Source of the DNA: JAWLCA01 sp050485905
GTDB lineage: Bacteria; Pseudomonadota; Alphaproteobacteria; Rhodobacterales; Rhodobacteraceae
Length of the DNA: 64,000 bases
Direction: 5' to 3'
NCBI GenBank assembly: GCA_050485905.1
Contig: JBJHCH010000005.1
Coordinates: forward strand, 1-64,000
Both the position numbers and the translations under genes were made by a program. The first letter of the stretch is position 1. Each line of letters begins with the position of its first letter. Shown here one piece after another: positions 27,296 to 35,715 of the stretch. Below the pieces are notes generated by a model, which was not told the DNA's origin, made no database searches, and was given only the letters and a program-made list of their open reading frames with translations.

Positions 27296-28549
27296 TCAAC
27301 GCGGCGTTAACCGGGCCACGGCGGCCCAGCTTGCCAGCGCCATCGCGGCGGCGACGCCAAGGCACAGCGCCAGCCCGCCCGCCTGATAGGTCAAACCCGA
27401 CAGCAGCGTGCCGACCAGCCGCCCGGCGGCATTGGCCATGTAGTAGAACCCCACATCCATCGTCACCCGCCGCGCATCCGAGAAGGCGAGGATCAGATAG
27501 GAATGCAGCGCCGAGTTCACGGCGAACACCGCCCCGAAGGCCAAGAGCCCCAGAACCACGGCTGCAGTCAGCCACGGCGCCGGCGCCCCCGCCACCCAGA
27601 CCAGCACCGCCAGCGCGGCGGGCACCACGGCCAGCGCCGCCACCCAATGCCGCGCCGCCCGCACCAGGTCATCGGCCGGGCGGTCGGCTGCCCGCAGAAT
27701 GCGCGGCGCGGCGGCCTGCACCGCGCCGTAAAGCATGATCCATCCCGCCATGAACGCGCCGATCAGGAAGAAGGCCTGCCGGTTCCCCGCCACCGTCCCG
27801 TCCGACAGCACGGCGTAGAAATAGATCGGGATGCCCACCACGAACCAAACGTCCCGCGCCCCGAACAGGAACATCCGCGCCAGCGACAGCCAGTTGATGT
27901 TGCGGTCGCGCGACCAGACCTCGTTGAACTTCGCATCCTTGCGGCCCACCGGCAGGCCCGCGGGCATCCTGAGCACCACGGCGACCAGAATCACCGCCAG
28001 CAGCGCCGCCATTCCCAGCACCGACGGCACGAAGCCGAACAGCCCCAGCGCGCCCGCGCCCAGAAAGAACCCCAGCCCCTTCACCGCGTTCTTCGACCCG
28101 GTCAGCCAGGCCACCCAGCGGAACAGCCCCGCCCCGTCGGGCGCCAGCACCTTCACCGCCGATTTCGACGACATCTTGGCCAGATCCTTGGCCACGCCCG
28201 ACGCGCCCTGCACCAGCATGACGAAGACGACCGAGGCCGCGACCGTCCACCCGGGATCGAGCTGCGCCAGCGCCAGCAGCGCGAGTATCTGCAGCGCCAG
28301 CCCCGCATAAAGCGTGCTGGTCAGCCCGAACCGCGCCGCGATCCAGCCCGCCGACAGGTTGGTGACGATCCCCGCCACCTCATAAAGCAGGAACAGCCAG
28401 GCCAGTTGCAGGGGCGAGAAACCGAGGGTGTGGAAATGCAGCAGCACCAGCATGCGCAGTGCGCCGTCGGTCAGCATGAAGGCCCAATAGGCCGCCGTCA
28501 CCGCCACATAGGCGGCCAGACCCCGCGGCCGCGGGTCGGCAAGGGTCAC
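27296..28549 (-). CDS. arsJ: Organoarsenical efflux MFS transporter ArsJ
   Basis: ArsJ is a 12-helix major-facilitator exporter of 1-arseno-3-phosphoglycerate, which then falls apart to arsenate outside the cell. The 417-residue protein carries hallmark ArsJ blocks: AYWAFMLTDGALRMLVLLHF, KDLAKMSSKSAVK, LTGSKNAVKGLGFFLG and ARMFLFGARDVWFVVG. It overlaps the partner GAPDH gene by four bases, the arrangement known for arsenate-resistance islands. No ArsR repressor or ArsC reductase is present in the window, so induction cannot be explained locally. Confidence 0.93.
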   Translation of the reverse strand: MTLADPRPRGLAAYVAVTAAYWAFMLTDGALRMLVLLHFHTLGFSPLQLAWLFLLYEVAGIVTNLSAGWIAARFGLTSTLYAGLALQILALLALAQLDPGWTVAASVVFVMLVQGASGVAKDLAKMSSKSAVKVLAPDGAGLFRWVAWLTGSKNAVKGLGFFLGAGALGLFGFVPSVLGMAALLAVILVAVVLRMPAGLPVGRKDAKFNEVWSRDRNINWLSLARMFLFGARDVWFVVGIPIYFYAVLSDGTVAGNRQAFFLIGAFMAGWIMLYGAVQAAAPRILRAADRPADDLVRAARHWVAALAVVPAALAVLVWVAGAPAPWLTAAVVLGLLAFGAVFAVNSALHSYLILAFSDARRVTMDVGFYYMANAAGRLVGTLLSGLTYQAGGLALCLGVAAAMALASWAAVARLTPR

Positions 28550-29541
28550 GCCGCCCCCACCATCAGCGCCACATCGACCAGCCGATGCGCATAGCCCATC
28601 TCGTTGTCGTACCAGGCGTAGACCTTCACCTGCGTTCCGTTCACCACCATCGTCATCGGCCCGTCCACGATACCCGACCGGGTGTCGTTCACATAGTCGC
28701 AGGACACCAGCGGCCGGTCCTCATAGCCCAGTATCCCCTGCAGCGGCCCCTCGGCGGCGGCGCGGAACATCGCGTTCACCTCCTCCACAGTGGTCTCGCG
28801 CGCCATCTCGAACACCGCGTCGGTGATCGAGGCGTTGAGGAGCGGCACCCGGATCGCATGGCCGTTCAGCCGCCCCGTCAGTTCCGGGTAGATCAGGGTG
28901 ATCGCCGTGGCCGAGCCGGTGGTCGTCGGGATCAGGTTCATCAGCGCCGACCGCGCGCGGCGCAGATCCTTGGCCGGGCGATCCACGATGGTCTGGCTGT
29001 TGGTCACGTCATGCACGGTGGTGATCGACCCGTGGCGGATGCCGATGCTCTCGTGCAGCACCTTCACCACCGGGGCGAGGCAATTGGTCGTACAGCTCGC
29101 CGCGGTCACGATCCGATGCCGCGCGGGGTCGAAGATGTCGTGATTCACCCCATAGACGATGTTCGCCGCCGCCGCCTCCTTCACTGGGGCAGAGACGACG
29201 ACGCGTTTCACCCCGGCATCGAAATAGGGTTGCAGCTTCTCCGCCGTCTTGAACGCCCCGGTGCAGTCTATCACCACGTCCACACCCGCCAGCGGCAGAT
29301 CGACTATCCGCTTTGCCGCCGTCACAGGAATCCGCTGCCCGTCGATGACGACGGCATCGGCATCATGGCCGAATGTCGCCGGCCAGCGCCCGTGCACGCT
29401 GTCGAACTCCAGCAGATGCGCATGCATCGCCGGATCGCCCACCGCATCGTTGACGAAGGCCACCTCTGCCCCGCGTTCCAGCATCGGGCGCAGGGCCAGC
29501 TTGCCGATCCGGCCCAGCCCGTTCAGTGCGAATGTGGTCAT
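28546..29541 (-). CDS. ArsJ-associated glyceraldehyde-3-phosphate dehydrogenase
   Basis: This 331-residue enzyme has the NAD-binding GLGRIGK motif (residues 8–14), the catalytic Cys150 in SCTTNCLAP and a normal GAPDH C-terminal domain ending near WYDNEMGYAHR. In ArsJ pathways this GAPDH uses arsenate in place of phosphate and forms 1-arseno-3-phosphoglycerate for export. The coupling to arsJ makes this role much more likely than central glycolysis, though the active site looks ordinary. ATG 29541 follows GGAGGG; an earlier in-frame ATG at 29556 has no ribosome site. Confidence 0.92.
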   Translation of the reverse strand: MTTFALNGLGRIGKLALRPMLERGAEVAFVNDAVGDPAMHAHLLEFDSVHGRWPATFGHDADAVVIDGQRIPVTAAKRIVDLPLAGVDVVIDCTGAFKTAEKLQPYFDAGVKRVVVSAPVKEAAAANIVYGVNHDIFDPARHRIVTAASCTTNCLAPVVKVLHESIGIRHGSITTVHDVTNSQTIVDRPAKDLRRARSALMNLIPTTTGSATAITLIYPELTGRLNGHAIRVPLLNASITDAVFEMARETTVEEVNAMFRAAAEGPLQGILGYEDRPLVSCDYVNDTRSGIVDGPMTMVVNGTQVKVYAWYDNEMGYAHRLVDVALMVGAA

Positions 29542-29598
29542 CGGTCCGCCCTCCACTCGCCGGGGGCCTAGACCGCGGATGTGACAGCGGCGTGACGG

Positions 29599-31260
29599 TC
29601 AGGAGGAATCGCGCCAGCGGTTGACCATCGGATAGCGCCGGTCCAGCCAGAAGGCGCGGCCCGTCAGCCGGGTGCCCGGCGCGGCCTGGAACCGCTTCCA
29701 TTCCGAGGTGAAGATCAGCCGTTCCACCTTGCGCACCGTGTCGGCGTCGAAGCCCTGCGCCACCACCTCGGCCACCGACAGGTCGTCATCGACCAGCCCC
29801 TGCAGGATCGCGTCCAGCACCGGATAGGGCGGCAGGCTGTCCTCGTCCTTCTGATCGGCGCGCAACTCGGCCGTGGGCGGCTTGTCGATGACGCGGGGCG
29901 GGATCACCTGCCCCTCCGGCCCCTTCATCCACGGGCGGTGGTTGGCGTTGCGCCAGCGGCAGGTTTCGAACACGCGGGTCTTGTAGAGATCCTTGATCGG
30001 ATTGTAGCCCCCCGCCATGTCGCCATAGATCGTGGCATAGCCCACCGCCACTTCGGACTTGTTGCCGGTGGTCAGCAGCATCGCCCCGAACTTGTTCGAC
30101 AGCGCCATCAGCAGCAGGCCGCGCAGGCGCGACTGGATGTTTTCTTCCGTCAGATCGGGCTCGGTGCCCGCGAACAGCGGCGCCAGCGCCTCGGTCACCG
30201 CCGCGCGCGGCCCGTCGATGGCGATGGTATCCAGCCGGCAGCCGAGGCCGCGCGCCACCCCTTCCGCATCCTCCAGCGATCCGGCGCTGGTGTATTCCGA
30301 CGGCAGCATCACGCAGTGCACATTCTCCGGCCCCAGCGCATCCGCCGCAATCGTCGCCACGATGGCGCTGTCCACGCCGCCCGACAGGCCCAGCACGGCG
30401 CGGCTGAAGCCGCTCTTGCCGACATAGTCGCGCACGCTTTCCACCATCGCGCGATAGTCCTGCTCCCACTCGTCGGGGATGCGCGCCTTCTCGCCCGCCT
30501 CGGCCCGCCAGCCCTCGCCGTCCTGCACGAAATCCACATGGGCCAGCGCCTCGTCGAACAGCGGCATCTGCACCGCCAGCCCGCCGCCGGGGTTCAGGAC
30601 GAAGCTGCCGCCATCGAACACCTGATCGTCCTGCCCGCCGACCATGTTCAGATAGACCAGCGGCAACCCGGTCTCGACCACGCGGGCGACCATCAGGTTG
30701 ATCCGCGTATCCAGCTTGCCCCGGTGATAGGGTGACCCGTTCGGCACCAGCAGCAGCTCGGCCCCGGATTCCGCCTGCGTCTCGGCCACGTCCGGGTACC
30801 AAGCATCCTCGCAGATCGGCGTGCCGATGCGAATCTTCTCCAGCCGGAAGGGGCCGGAGATCGGCGCCTCGACATACAGCCGATGCTCGTCGAAGACCTC
30901 GGTATCGGGCAGGTGGTGCTTGCGCACGGTGGCTGTGACCTTGCCGCCCGACAGCACGAACCAGGCGTTGTAGCGGTTGCCGTCGGCGGCCAGTTCTGGC
31001 GCGCCGATGCCGATGGCGGGGCCGTCGGCGCAATCGCGCGCAAGGTTTTCCAGATGCTTTGCCACATCGTGCAGAAAGGCCGGGCGCTTGGCCAGATCCT
31101 GCGGCTGATAGCCCACCAGGAACATCTCGGGCAGGGCCAGCATGTCGGCACCCGCCTCGCGCGCCGCCGCCCAGGCCTTGCGGGCGCGGGCGACGTTGCC
31201 GGCCAGATCGCCCACCACGGGGTTCAGTTGCGCCAGCGTCAGGCGGAAACGGTCGGCCAT
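29599..31260 (-). CDS. nadE: Glutamine-dependent NAD+ synthetase
   Basis: NadE makes NAD+ from deamido-NAD+, ATP and glutamine. The 553-residue protein fuses an N-terminal nitrilase-type glutaminase (triad Glu45, Lys114, Cys150) with a C-terminal synthetase whose P-loop is SGGVDSA (residues 293–299). The C-terminal block GDMAGGYNPIKDLYKT is typical. Length matches the two-domain form. It starts at ATG 31260, divergent from the MORN-repeat gene across 168 bases, and ends 57 bases before the GAPDH start. It may be cotranscribed with the arsenate genes. Confidence 0.97.
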   Translation of the reverse strand: MADRFRLTLAQLNPVVGDLAGNVARARKAWAAAREAGADMLALPEMFLVGYQPQDLAKRPAFLHDVAKHLENLARDCADGPAIGIGAPELAADGNRYNAWFVLSGGKVTATVRKHHLPDTEVFDEHRLYVEAPISGPFRLEKIRIGTPICEDAWYPDVAETQAESGAELLLVPNGSPYHRGKLDTRINLMVARVVETGLPLVYLNMVGGQDDQVFDGGSFVLNPGGGLAVQMPLFDEALAHVDFVQDGEGWRAEAGEKARIPDEWEQDYRAMVESVRDYVGKSGFSRAVLGLSGGVDSAIVATIAADALGPENVHCVMLPSEYTSAGSLEDAEGVARGLGCRLDTIAIDGPRAAVTEALAPLFAGTEPDLTEENIQSRLRGLLLMALSNKFGAMLLTTGNKSEVAVGYATIYGDMAGGYNPIKDLYKTRVFETCRWRNANHRPWMKGPEGQVIPPRVIDKPPTAELRADQKDEDSLPPYPVLDAILQGLVDDDLSVAEVVAQGFDADTVRKVERLIFTSEWKRFQAAPGTRLTGRAFWLDRRYPMVNRWRDSS

Positions 31261-31361
31261 GCCTGCCCTCTCTCATGCGGCGCGCGGGTCGCGCCAGCGG
31301 TCTATCTAGCAGCTTGTCCGGCGGTTGGAACCCACGCCATTTCCGCACCCCCCGCAAAGGC

Positions 31362-31390
31362 TTGCCAGCCCCCAACCGGTCCCGTACCTT
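31362..31390 (+). promoter_or_regulatory. Candidate promoter of the MORN-repeat gene
   Basis: TTGCCA and TACCTT are separated by 17 bases, about 40 bases upstream of the start codon. The fit to sigma-70 is moderate. Confidence 0.35.
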
Positions 31391-31428
31391 TCCCGCGCCC
31401 GGATCGGGGCTGACAGGGGGACGAAGGA

Positions 31429-32946
31429 ATGCGTTTCGGCATAGTCGCGATGGCAGCACTGGCACTTTCGCTTGCGCCACCCGCCCTTGCCCAGTCCGAG
31501 GGCGAGGTCGTCACCAAGCAATATGACGACGGCGGCGTCTACGAGGGCACGTTCCGCGACGGCCGCCAGCACGGCCAGGGCACCTACAGCCTGCCCAACG
31601 GCTACGAATATACCGGCGAATGGCAGGACGGGCAGATCACCGGCCAGGGCCGCGCGCGGTTCACCAACGGCGCGGTCTATGAGGGCAGCTTCCTGTCCGG
31701 CAACCCGCATGGTCAGGGCACGATGACCTTCGCCGATGGCGGCAGCTATTCCGGCGACTGGGTCGAGGGGCAGATGACCGGCGAAGGCCGGATCGACTAT
31801 GCCGACGGCACGGTCTACGAGGGCGGCTTCCTGAACGGCCGCCCCCACGGCACCGGCCGGATGGAGACGCAGGCCGGCTTCGTCTATCAGGGCGACTGGG
31901 TGGAGGGCGTGCAGACCGGGCAGGCCAGCATCACCTATCCCGACGGCTCCACCTATGTCGGCGCCGTGGTCGAGGGCCAGCGCCAGGGCCAGGGCCGGAT
32001 CGACATGCCCGACGGCATGACCTACGAGGGCGACTGGCAGGACGGCCAGATCACCGGCACCGGCGTGCTGACCAGCGCCGCGGGCGATGTCTACACCGGC
32101 CCGCTGGAGGGCGCGGTGCGCACCGGCGAGGGGCGGATCGACTATCCCGACGGCGCGGTCTACGAGGGCGGCTTTCTGGCCGACCGCCGCCATGGGCAGG
32201 GCCGGCTGACCGCCGCCGATGGCTACACCTATCAGGGCGAATGGCTCGACGACCAGCAGCACGGGCAGGGCCGCGCCGAATGGCCGGACGGATCTGTCTA
32301 CGAGGGCACCTTTGCCGAGGGCGCGGCCCATGGCACCGGCACCATCACCCATCCCGACGGCGGCAGCTACGAAGGCGACTGGCGCGGCGGCGTGATGGAG
32401 GGGCGGGGCATCGCCCGCTACCCTGACGGCGCGATCTACGAGGGCGATTTCGTCGCCGGGCGCTTTCACGGCCAGGGCCGCCTGACCCGCGCCGACGGGT
32501 CGAGCTATGACGGCGACTGGCAGAACAGCCTGCGCCACGGCCAGGGCACGGCCGTGGCCGCCGATGCCACGGTCTATACCGGCGGCTTCGTCGATGACGC
32601 CCGTTCCGGGCAGGGCGTGATGGAGATGCCCAACGGCTTCCGCTACGAGGGCGAGTGGCTGGCGGGCCAGATGCACGGGCAGGGCATCGCCACCTATCCC
32701 GGCGGCGATGTCTATGAGGGCGAGTTCCGCGCCGACCAGCGCCACGGCCAGGGCGTGCTGCGCTACGCCAGCGGAGAGGAACTGGGCGGCACCTGGGAAG
32801 AGGGCGCGCTGACCGTCCGCACCCCCGACCCCGAGGAGGAGGCGGAGGACGACGCCGAAAGCGGCGAGGAAGGTGGCGCAGAGGACACCGAGACCGACAC
32901 CGCGCCCGACGCCGCCGAGGACGCGCCCGAAGAGGCCGCCGACTGA
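31429..32946 (+). CDS. Exported MORN-repeat protein
   Basis: The 505-residue precursor has a signal peptide (residues 1–21, ending APPALA). It is then built of 18 MORN units of 23 residues (residues 36–449) of the form YEGxFxxGxxHGQGxxxxxDG, a partial 19th unit and a strongly acidic tail (about residues 456–505). MORN repeats form elongated beta-hairpin ribbons that bind lipids or proteins, or serve as scaffolds. A periplasmic or surface location follows from the signal peptide. The function is unknown. No sortase or autotransporter signal is seen. The gene precedes ycjX by 58 bases on the same strand. Confidence 0.9.
   Translation: MRFGIVAMAALALSLAPPALAQSEGEVVTKQYDDGGVYEGTFRDGRQHGQGTYSLPNGYEYTGEWQDGQITGQGRARFTNGAVYEGSFLSGNPHGQGTMTFADGGSYSGDWVEGQMTGEGRIDYADGTVYEGGFLNGRPHGTGRMETQAGFVYQGDWVEGVQTGQASITYPDGSTYVGAVVEGQRQGQGRIDMPDGMTYEGDWQDGQITGTGVLTSAAGDVYTGPLEGAVRTGEGRIDYPDGAVYEGGFLADRRHGQGRLTAADGYTYQGEWLDDQQHGQGRAEWPDGSVYEGTFAEGAAHGTGTITHPDGGSYEGDWRGGVMEGRGIARYPDGAIYEGDFVAGRFHGQGRLTRADGSSYDGDWQNSLRHGQGTAVAADATVYTGGFVDDARSGQGVMEMPNGFRYEGEWLAGQMHGQGIATYPGGDVYEGEFRADQRHGQGVLRYASGEELGGTWEEGALTVRTPDPEEEAEDDAESGEEGGAEDTETDTAPDAAEDAPEEAAD
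31534..32775 (+). repeat. Tandem MORN-coding repeats (18 units of 69 bp)
   Basis: Eighteen in-frame units of 69 bases encode 23-residue MORN motifs without a single length change. Several units alternate between a GDW/GEW type and a GxF type with HGQG, hinting at growth by duplication of 138-base pairs. At DNA level the copies are diverged, so this is an old array. Confidence 0.85.
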
Positions 32947-33004
32947 CCCCCCTGTTGCCCCGCCCCCGCGCCCCCTATCTTGACCCCATGACAGGGGGAC
33001 GGGC

Positions 33005-34420
33005 GTGGTAATCGGCAGAGTGACGGACGCGATCACCCGGCGGGTCGAGGCGATGGGCGACGCCGTGTCCGAGGCGTTCTTTGAACCCGTCCTGCGGCTG
33101 GGCGTCACCGGCCTGTCGCGCGCGGGCAAGACGGTGTTCATCACGTCCCTTGTGGCGAACCTGCTGGACCGGGGGCGGATGCCGGGGCTGGCGGGCGCGG
33201 CCACCGGCCGGGTCCGCGCGGTCTGGCTGCAACCCCAGCCCGACCTGACCCTGCCGCGCTTCGACTACGAATCCCACATGGCGGCGCTGACCGGCGACGC
33301 CCCGCGCTGGCCCGACAGCACCCGCGCGATCTCGGAACTGCGCCTGTCGTTCCGGGTCCAGCCCTCGGGCATGCTGGGCGCGGTCTCGGGGCCGCGCACG
33401 GTCCATCTGGATATCGTGGACTATCCCGGCGAATGGCTGCTGGATCTGGCGCTGCTGGACCGCGCCTATGCCGACTGGTCGGCCGCCACGTTGGACCGCA
33501 TCGCCCGGCGCCCGCAGGCCGCCGATTACCTTGCGCTGGCGGCCGAAGCGGACGGATCGGCGAAACACGACGAAGCCACCGCCCGCCAACTGGCCGAGGC
33601 TTACACCGCCTACCTTGCCGCCGCCCGCGCGGCCGGCTTCTCCGACTGCACGCCGGGGCGCTTCCTGCTGCCGGGCGACCTTGCCGGTTCTCCGGTCCTG
33701 ACCTTCGCGCCGCTGCCCCCCGGCCCGGCCCCGCGCGGATCGCTGGCCCACGAAATGGCGCGGCGCTACGACGGCTATCGCGCCCAGGTCGTCCGCCCCT
33801 TCTTTCGCGACCATTTCGCCCGGATCGACCGGCAGGTGGTGCTGGTCGATGTGCTGACCGCGATCCATGCCGGGCCAAGGGCGGTCGAGGACATGCGCCG
33901 CACCCTGTCCGAGATCCTCTCGGCCTTCCGCCCCGGTCGCAACGCCTGGCTGTCGCAACTGCTGCGCGGCCGCCGCGTCGAACGTATCCTGTTCGCCGCC
34001 ACCCGCGCCGACCACCTGCACCAGTCCCAGCACGGGCGCATGGCCGCGATCATCCGCGCGCTGCTGCGCGACGCCGCCAACCGCGCCGATTTCGCCGGGG
34101 CGCGGACCGAGGCCATGGCCATCGCCGCCCTTCGCGCCACGACCGAGGAGACGCGGCCCCATGACGGCGGCACGCTGGACCTCGTGCGCGGCACCGTGGC
34201 CGAGACCGGGCGGCAGGCGGCCTTCTATCCCGGCGAACTGCCCGACGACCCCGCCCGCCTGCTGTCCCCGGCCCGCGAGGGGGCAGAGGGTTGGCTCGAT
34301 GGCGACTATGGCGCGATGGTCTTTGCACCGCCGCGCCTGACGCTGAAACCCGGCGACGGCCCGCCGCATATCCGCCTCGACCGCGCCGCCGAATTCCTGT
34401 TCGGCGACCGGCTCAGATGA
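33005..34420 (+). CDS. ycjX: YcjX-family P-loop protein
   Basis: The 471-residue product belongs to the YcjX (DUF463) family of putative P-loop NTPases. The P-loop is GLSRAGKT (residues 36–43) and a later block is HLDIVDYPGEWLLDL, with a DYPGEW motif at the Walker B position. In other bacteria ycjX is linked to envelope stress and is followed by a membrane partner, as here. Its cellular task is not established. The start is a GTG at 33005 behind GGGGGACGGGC; an upstream ATG at 32988 runs into a stop after seven codons. The next gene begins 13 bases downstream. Confidence 0.92.
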   Translation: MVIGRVTDAITRRVEAMGDAVSEAFFEPVLRLGVTGLSRAGKTVFITSLVANLLDRGRMPGLAGAATGRVRAVWLQPQPDLTLPRFDYESHMAALTGDAPRWPDSTRAISELRLSFRVQPSGMLGAVSGPRTVHLDIVDYPGEWLLDLALLDRAYADWSAATLDRIARRPQAADYLALAAEADGSAKHDEATARQLAEAYTAYLAAARAAGFSDCTPGRFLLPGDLAGSPVLTFAPLPPGPAPRGSLAHEMARRYDGYRAQVVRPFFRDHFARIDRQVVLVDVLTAIHAGPRAVEDMRRTLSEILSAFRPGRNAWLSQLLRGRRVERILFAATRADHLHQSQHGRMAAIIRALLRDAANRADFAGARTEAMAIAALRATTEETRPHDGGTLDLVRGTVAETGRQAAFYPGELPDDPARLLSPAREGAEGWLDGDYGAMVFAPPRLTLKPGDGPPHIRLDRAAEFLFGDRLR

Positions 34421-34433
34421 GGGAGCGCCTGCC

Positions 34434-35429
34434 ATGACCCAGCGCCCGCGCGGCCCGGTGATCCTTGACCTCGACGGCGAGGCCCCGAACCCGGCCGAGG
34501 CCCCGCCCGTCACCGACGCCCCCGATACCGGCCCGGCGGCGATGCAGACCGCCGCGATGCTGGCCGCGCGCCCCCGCTCGAAACTCGGGCGGTTCTTCTG
34601 GGCCTCGTTCCTGTCGCTCCTGACGCTGGTGCTCTCGCTCGCCGCCTGGGATTTCGTCACCGGGCTCTTGTCGCGCAATGCAGCCCTTGGCTGGCTCGCC
34701 TTTGCCCTGACCGGCGCGGTGCTGCTGGCGGTTCTGGCTCTGGCGGCGCGCGAGGCGGCGGGTTTCGCGCGGCTCAAACGCCTCGACCGGCTGCGCGAAG
34801 GCGCCGATGCCGCGCTGGCCGATGGCGACGTGAAGCGCGCCCACGCCACGCTGGATGCGCTGGTGACGCTCTATTCCCACCGCGCCGATACCGCCTGGTC
34901 CCGCGCGCGGCTGGCCGAGCGGCGGGGTGAGGTGATGGATGCCGACACCCTGCTGACCCTGGCCGAGGCCGACCTGATGGCCCCGCTGGATCAGGCCGCA
35001 CGGAAAGAGGTGGAGGCCGCCGCCCGGCAGGTCGCCGCCGTCACCGCGCTGGTGCCGCTGGCGCTGGCCGATGTGGCCGTGGCGCTTCTGGCCAATATGC
35101 GGATGATCCGCCGGGTGGCCGAGATCTATGGCGGCCGCGCGGGCACGCTGGGCGCATGGCGGCTGACGCGCACGGTGCTGGCGCATCTGGTCGCCACCGG
35201 CGCGGTGGCTGTGGGCGACGACATGGTGGCCTCCTTTGCCGGTGGCGGGCTCCTTTCCAAGGTCTCGCGCCGGTTTGGCGAGGGCGTGGTGAACGGCGCC
35301 CTGACCGCCCGTGTCGGCGTCGCAGCGATAGAGGTCTGCCGCCCCCTGCCGTTCCGCGCCCTGCCGCCGCCCCGCGTCCGCAACCTGCTCAGCCGCGCCC
35401 TGACCGGGGTCTTTCCCGGCACGGGATAG
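34434..35429 (+). CDS. TIGR01620/DUF697 membrane protein (YcjF-like)
   Basis: This 331-residue inner-membrane protein has a low-complexity N-terminus and two membrane helices (about residues 61–110). A helical region follows, then a C-terminal DUF697-like part (LADVAVALLANMRMIRRVAEIYGG, two short of the conserved block). It is the usual partner of ycjX and starts 13 bases after it. The pair is widespread and uncharacterised. A 286-base gap before ileS suggests that the transcript ends here. Confidence 0.87.
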   Translation: MTQRPRGPVILDLDGEAPNPAEAPPVTDAPDTGPAAMQTAAMLAARPRSKLGRFFWASFLSLLTLVLSLAAWDFVTGLLSRNAALGWLAFALTGAVLLAVLALAAREAAGFARLKRLDRLREGADAALADGDVKRAHATLDALVTLYSHRADTAWSRARLAERRGEVMDADTLLTLAEADLMAPLDQAARKEVEAAARQVAAVTALVPLALADVAVALLANMRMIRRVAEIYGGRAGTLGAWRLTRTVLAHLVATGAVAVGDDMVASFAGGGLLSKVSRRFGEGVVNGALTARVGVAAIEVCRPLPFRALPPPRVRNLLSRALTGVFPGTG

Positions 35430-35539
35430 GGGGCGGGGGCGCTGGCGGGCACCCCGAAACCGGGCCGAAACCGCCCGGAAAGACTTAAGGGCAGGTTAAC
35501 AGAAAATGCGAAATCTTTTGATTTCAAAGGCTTGATTTT

Positions 35540-35556
35540 TTGGGCAACTTGCCCAA
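35540..35556. other. Palindrome in the ileS upstream region
   Basis: TTGGGCAA-C-TTGCCCAA is a perfect 8-bp inverted repeat with a one-base centre, inside a locally AT-rich stretch (about 35480–35560). It lies about 20 bases before the candidate ileS -35 element. It has no T-run on its 3' side on either strand, so an operator is as plausible as a terminator. Confidence 0.45.
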
Positions 35557-35574
35557 ACCGTGCCCACCCCCCTC

Positions 35575-35603
35575 TGGACCGCCCCGCGCCCGCGCCGTAT
35601 AAG
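35575..35603 (+). promoter_or_regulatory. Candidate ileS promoter
   Basis: TGGACC and TATAAG are separated by 17 bases. The -10 element differs from consensus at one base. Transcription would begin near 35610, giving a leader of about 106 bases before ileS. Confidence 0.5.
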
Positions 35604-35609
35604 CCGCCC

Positions 35610-35660
35610 ATGACCCGGAATCCCGCCATCGGCCAGCGAATTACCCGCCCGGCGCTCTGA
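35610..35660 (+). CDS. Possible ileS leader peptide (16 residues)
   Basis: A short frame (MTRNPAIGQRITRPAL) with two Ile codons begins at the predicted transcription start of ileS, so it would be translated without a leader. Its stop codon lies inside the left arm of a strong hairpin. Ribosome stalling at Ile codons could affect that hairpin. The peptide is short, has only two Ile codons and has no ribosome site, so this is a hypothesis. Confidence 0.25.
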   Translation: MTRNPAIGQRITRPAL

Positions 35661-35673
35661 CCCCGTCAGAGCG
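35653..35673 (+). promoter_or_regulatory. Hairpin in the ileS leader
   Basis: A perfect 9-bp stem (CGCTCTGAC with GTCAGAGCG) with a CCC loop lies in the 5' leader of ileS, 42 bases before the start codon. No T-run follows. It overlaps the end of the short leader frame. Confidence 0.5.
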
Positions 35674-35715
35674 ACCGGGAACCTGCCTGTCCGAAATTCC
35701 CCAAGGATCGCCCCG

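Noticed and set aside
31534..32775. Regular 69-base repeats considered as a CRISPR-like array
   Set aside because: They are in-frame coding repeats of a MORN protein with no unique spacers.
31306..33204. Minus-strand open frame of 632 codons opposite the MORN gene
   Set aside because: It is the shadow of a repetitive, GC-rich gene: long, Gly/Val/Ala repeats with no start signal, and the plus-strand frame has a signal peptide and clear MORN motifs.
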